Shown here: in pieces, positions 21,391 to 23,171 of the stretch
Position numbering within the stretch: the stretch's first letter is position 1
Layout of the letters: every line of letters starts with the position of its first letter
Assembly: GCA_903827735.1 (NCBI GenBank)
Contig: CAIKJM010000099.1
Coordinates: 1-23,171, forward strand
Reading direction: 5' to 3'
DNA from: an uncultured Rhodanobacter sp.
GTDB lineage: Bacteria; Pseudomonadota; Gammaproteobacteria; Xanthomonadales; Rhodanobacteraceae
DNA: 23,171 nucleotides
Made by a program: the position numbers and the translations under genes
The notes under the pieces: generated by a model
Databases searched by the model: none
Seen by the model: only the letters and a program-made list of their open reading frames with translations
Told to the model about the DNA's origin: nothing

Positions 21391-23139
21391 TCACTGCGTC
21401 AGCGCATTGATCAAGGCCGCGCCCTGCGGGCTGCCCCAGCCGGTGACTAGATCGAAACCGGCCACTGCGTTGAAACCGGCACCGCTGCCCGCGGACGGTT
21501 TGTTGTTACCGCTGGTGATGTCGTGGAACTGACTCTTGTAGCTGGAACTGACACCAATGTTGTAGATCTTGGTATTGACGAAGCCGAGCGTGCTCTTGCC
21601 AGCCGCGACCGACTGCTGATTAGCCAAGGCCAGGAAACCGGCCCAGCGCGGCGCGGCAAAGCTGGTGCCGCCATAGCCTGTTTCGAACGTACCGTTGCTG
21701 ACCGTCGGGTTGTCAAAGTTCGCTTCGGCCGCGAGATCCGGATCGTTGCGATACGTGGTCGATCCCTTATTAGCGCTGGTGATCACGCCGCTCAACTTCT
21801 GATAAGCGGGCGTCGCATAGCCGGCCTGCTTGTAGTAGCCGCCGCTGCTGTCGAGCCAGCCCGTTTCGGAGGTCCACGTGCCGCCGGGGCCTGAAGTAAC
21901 CAGGTCGGTGCCACCAACGTCGAGAATGTTCGGGTCCAGCGATGGTGGCAGCCAGGTGCTGGAGTTATAAGCGCCTTCATCGCCGCTGGCGTTGAGGAAA
22001 GTCTGGCCCTGCGCGGCGAACTGCTTGTAGATGGTGTCGTCCGCGCTACCGAAATCCCCGCCACCCCACGAGCTAGTAATCACCTTGGCAGTATTGTCCG
22101 TCGCCATCTGGTTGAGGATGTCCGTGGCGCTGGAGCCCTCGTAGAAAATCACCTGAGTCAAGCCCGGTGCCATCCCGATGACGTTAACGATGTCCAGCAC
22201 CTGTTCGCCGTCATCGCAGGTGGAGGTGCCGCTGCCGTCACCCGCGTCGCAGACGCCACTGTAGCCGTTGACCAATACGTTTTTGATCGGCACCGACGAC
22301 TTCATGCCGGTCTTGCTGTAGTAGAGCGTGACATCGGCGGACTTGTAGCCGTCATACGAAAAAATGCCTACGGTCTGCCCGGCACCAGTCAGCGAGCCCG
22401 AGCCGTAGTACGCCGCGCGCATATCGCTTGGCAAATACTCTCCCGACGGACCGGACCCGTGCGTAGCCTTGATCGCCTCCATATGCTGCACGCTGTTGCC
22501 GTGCACCAGATGGTTCCTCGGCAGGTTGATGTTGGTCAGGCCGGTGATGTCGAGCAAGGGCACGGCCAGATCCAGCGTCGGCTCGCGATCGGGCGCAAAG
22601 AAAGTGCGGTTTTCGGTCGGATGCTGGTAGTTGCCGAGCTGCACGTGCAGCGCGCGATTGATGGTGGCCACTGATCCCTGCACATCGACCACGCGGCGGT
22701 TCGGCGTGGTCTGAGTCACAGTGAGGCCGTTCGATTTGGCCCAGGCGACAACGGCGTCATAGTCTTTTTGATTAGCGCTAAATCGCTCGGTGAATTCGGC
22801 GGACGAGAGATAGTGGTGATAATTGGGGCTTTGCGGATCACGCAGCTGCAGCAACAGGCTGTCGAGCTCGGCTTCGTTGCGCAATGGCAGAATCAGGCCG
22901 AGCTTCATGCTCTTTGTCTGATCCATGACGCCGGCATGCGCAGCCAGACCCGACGATACGGCCGCTGGCAGGTTCGCATTCAGCAGATGATTGGCACCGA
23001 CCAGCGTGTCAGTGGCCTGCGCCGCAAAACCAAGCGCCAGCGCGCTGGCGAACAGCAGCGCTGCGACCGATTTTTTGAGCACTATGTTTTTACGATTAAC
23101 CGAACTGTCAGGCAGTAATTTCACAATCCATCTCTCCAT
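21391..23139 (-). CDS. Secreted S53 family serine-carboxyl peptidase (sedolisin/pro-kumamolisin type)
   Basis: Exported acid peptidase precursor of 582 residues. A signal peptide occupies about 1-43 (LKKSVAALLFASALALGFAAQA). A pro-kumamolisin activation domain lies at about 45-200 (NYHHYLSSAEFTERFS, RVVDVQGS). The S53 catalytic domain covers about 235-582. The catalytic residues are visible: E312 and D316 in GEQVLDIV, oxyanion-hole D387 in ASGDEG and nucleophile S493 in GGTSFAAP. D540 and the GFDLVTGWGSP segment (561-571) fit the C-terminal calcium site. Xanthomonas and related genera secrete such pepstatin-insensitive enzymes. The start is uncertain: ATG 23139 has no ribosome binding site, whereas GTG 23124, five codons in, is preceded by GGAGAG and may be the real one. 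Only 32 bases upstream are in the window, so its promoter cannot be judged. Confidence 0.93.
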   Translation of the reverse strand: MERWIVKLLPDSSVNRKNIVLKKSVAALLFASALALGFAAQATDTLVGANHLLNANLPAAVSSGLAAHAGVMDQTKSMKLGLILPLRNEAELDSLLLQLRDPQSPNYHHYLSSAEFTERFSANQKDYDAVVAWAKSNGLTVTQTTPNRRVVDVQGSVATINRALHVQLGNYQHPTENRTFFAPDREPTLDLAVPLLDITGLTNINLPRNHLVHGNSVQHMEAIKATHGSGPSGEYLPSDMRAAYYGSGSLTGAGQTVGIFSYDGYKSADVTLYYSKTGMKSSVPIKNVLVNGYSGVCDAGDGSGTSTCDDGEQVLDIVNVIGMAPGLTQVIFYEGSSATDILNQMATDNTAKVITSSWGGGDFGSADDTIYKQFAAQGQTFLNASGDEGAYNSSTWLPPSLDPNILDVGGTDLVTSGPGGTWTSETGWLDSSGGYYKQAGYATPAYQKLSGVITSANKGSTTYRNDPDLAAEANFDNPTVSNGTFETGYGGTSFAAPRWAGFLALANQQSVAAGKSTLGFVNTKIYNIGVSSSYKSQFHDITSGNNKPSAGSGAGFNAVAGFDLVTGWGSPQGAALINALTQ

Positions 23140-23171
23140 GGTTTAGTGTCGGATGCGATGCCTTAGGCACC

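Overview
The window is GC-rich and densely packed, and most likely comes from the chromosome of a free-living gammaproteobacterium of the Xanthomonadales type (Rhodanobacteraceae such as Dyella, Luteibacter or Rhodanobacter would fit). This is an inference from the gene mix: a secreted sedolisin-type peptidase, a CBM5/12-GH18 chitinase with an Ala-Pro linker, a NagQ/NagR-like operator, an arsR/arsH/arsC cluster and short palindromic REP-like elements. No rRNA, tRNA, transposase, integrase or CRISPR array was seen.

Layout. 1-3563 (minus): a three-gene signalling operon of a small helical protein, a double-domain KaiC-like ATPase and a soluble protein joining a GGDEF domain to a histidine kinase core. 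3756-5767 (plus): a cyclic-nucleotide-binding/thioredoxin-reductase-like flavoprotein followed by a UBP-type zinc finger protein. 5831-8117 (minus): a family 2 glycosyltransferase and a secreted chitinase, separated by a strong hairpin. 8118-9134: a gap of about 1 kb holding a palindromic operator that looks like the GlcNAc-responsive NagR/NagQ box, plus a second, unexplained inverted repeat. 9135-12330 (plus): a tight three-gene operon of circularly permuted ATP-grasp, alpha-E and transglutaminase-like proteins, a conserved set of uncertain function. 12354-14065 (minus): a DksA/TraR-type zinc finger protein and an MHS-family MFS transporter. 14245-15890: a divergent arsenic locus, arsR (plus) against arsH-arsC (minus), with one palindrome overlapping both predicted promoters and no recognisable arsenite efflux pump. 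15906-15989: a pair of inverted REP-like palindromes. 16019-20615 (minus): a radical SAM protein with a C-terminal HhH motif, translationally coupled to a DUF4130-UdgX fusion, followed by the potassium transporter Kup. 20711-23139 (minus): a small exported DUF3455 protein and a secreted S53 peptidase with its terminator.

The best candidates for poorly described biology are the radical SAM/UdgX-fusion pair (a predicted DNA repair or DNA modification module), the KaiC/GGDEF-kinase operon without KaiB or KaiA, and the ATP-grasp/alpha-E/transglutaminase operon. The first and third are gene sets I know to recur in other bacteria with unresolved function, so they are not new families. The chitinase operator and the shared ars operator are specific regulatory predictions read from the sequence.
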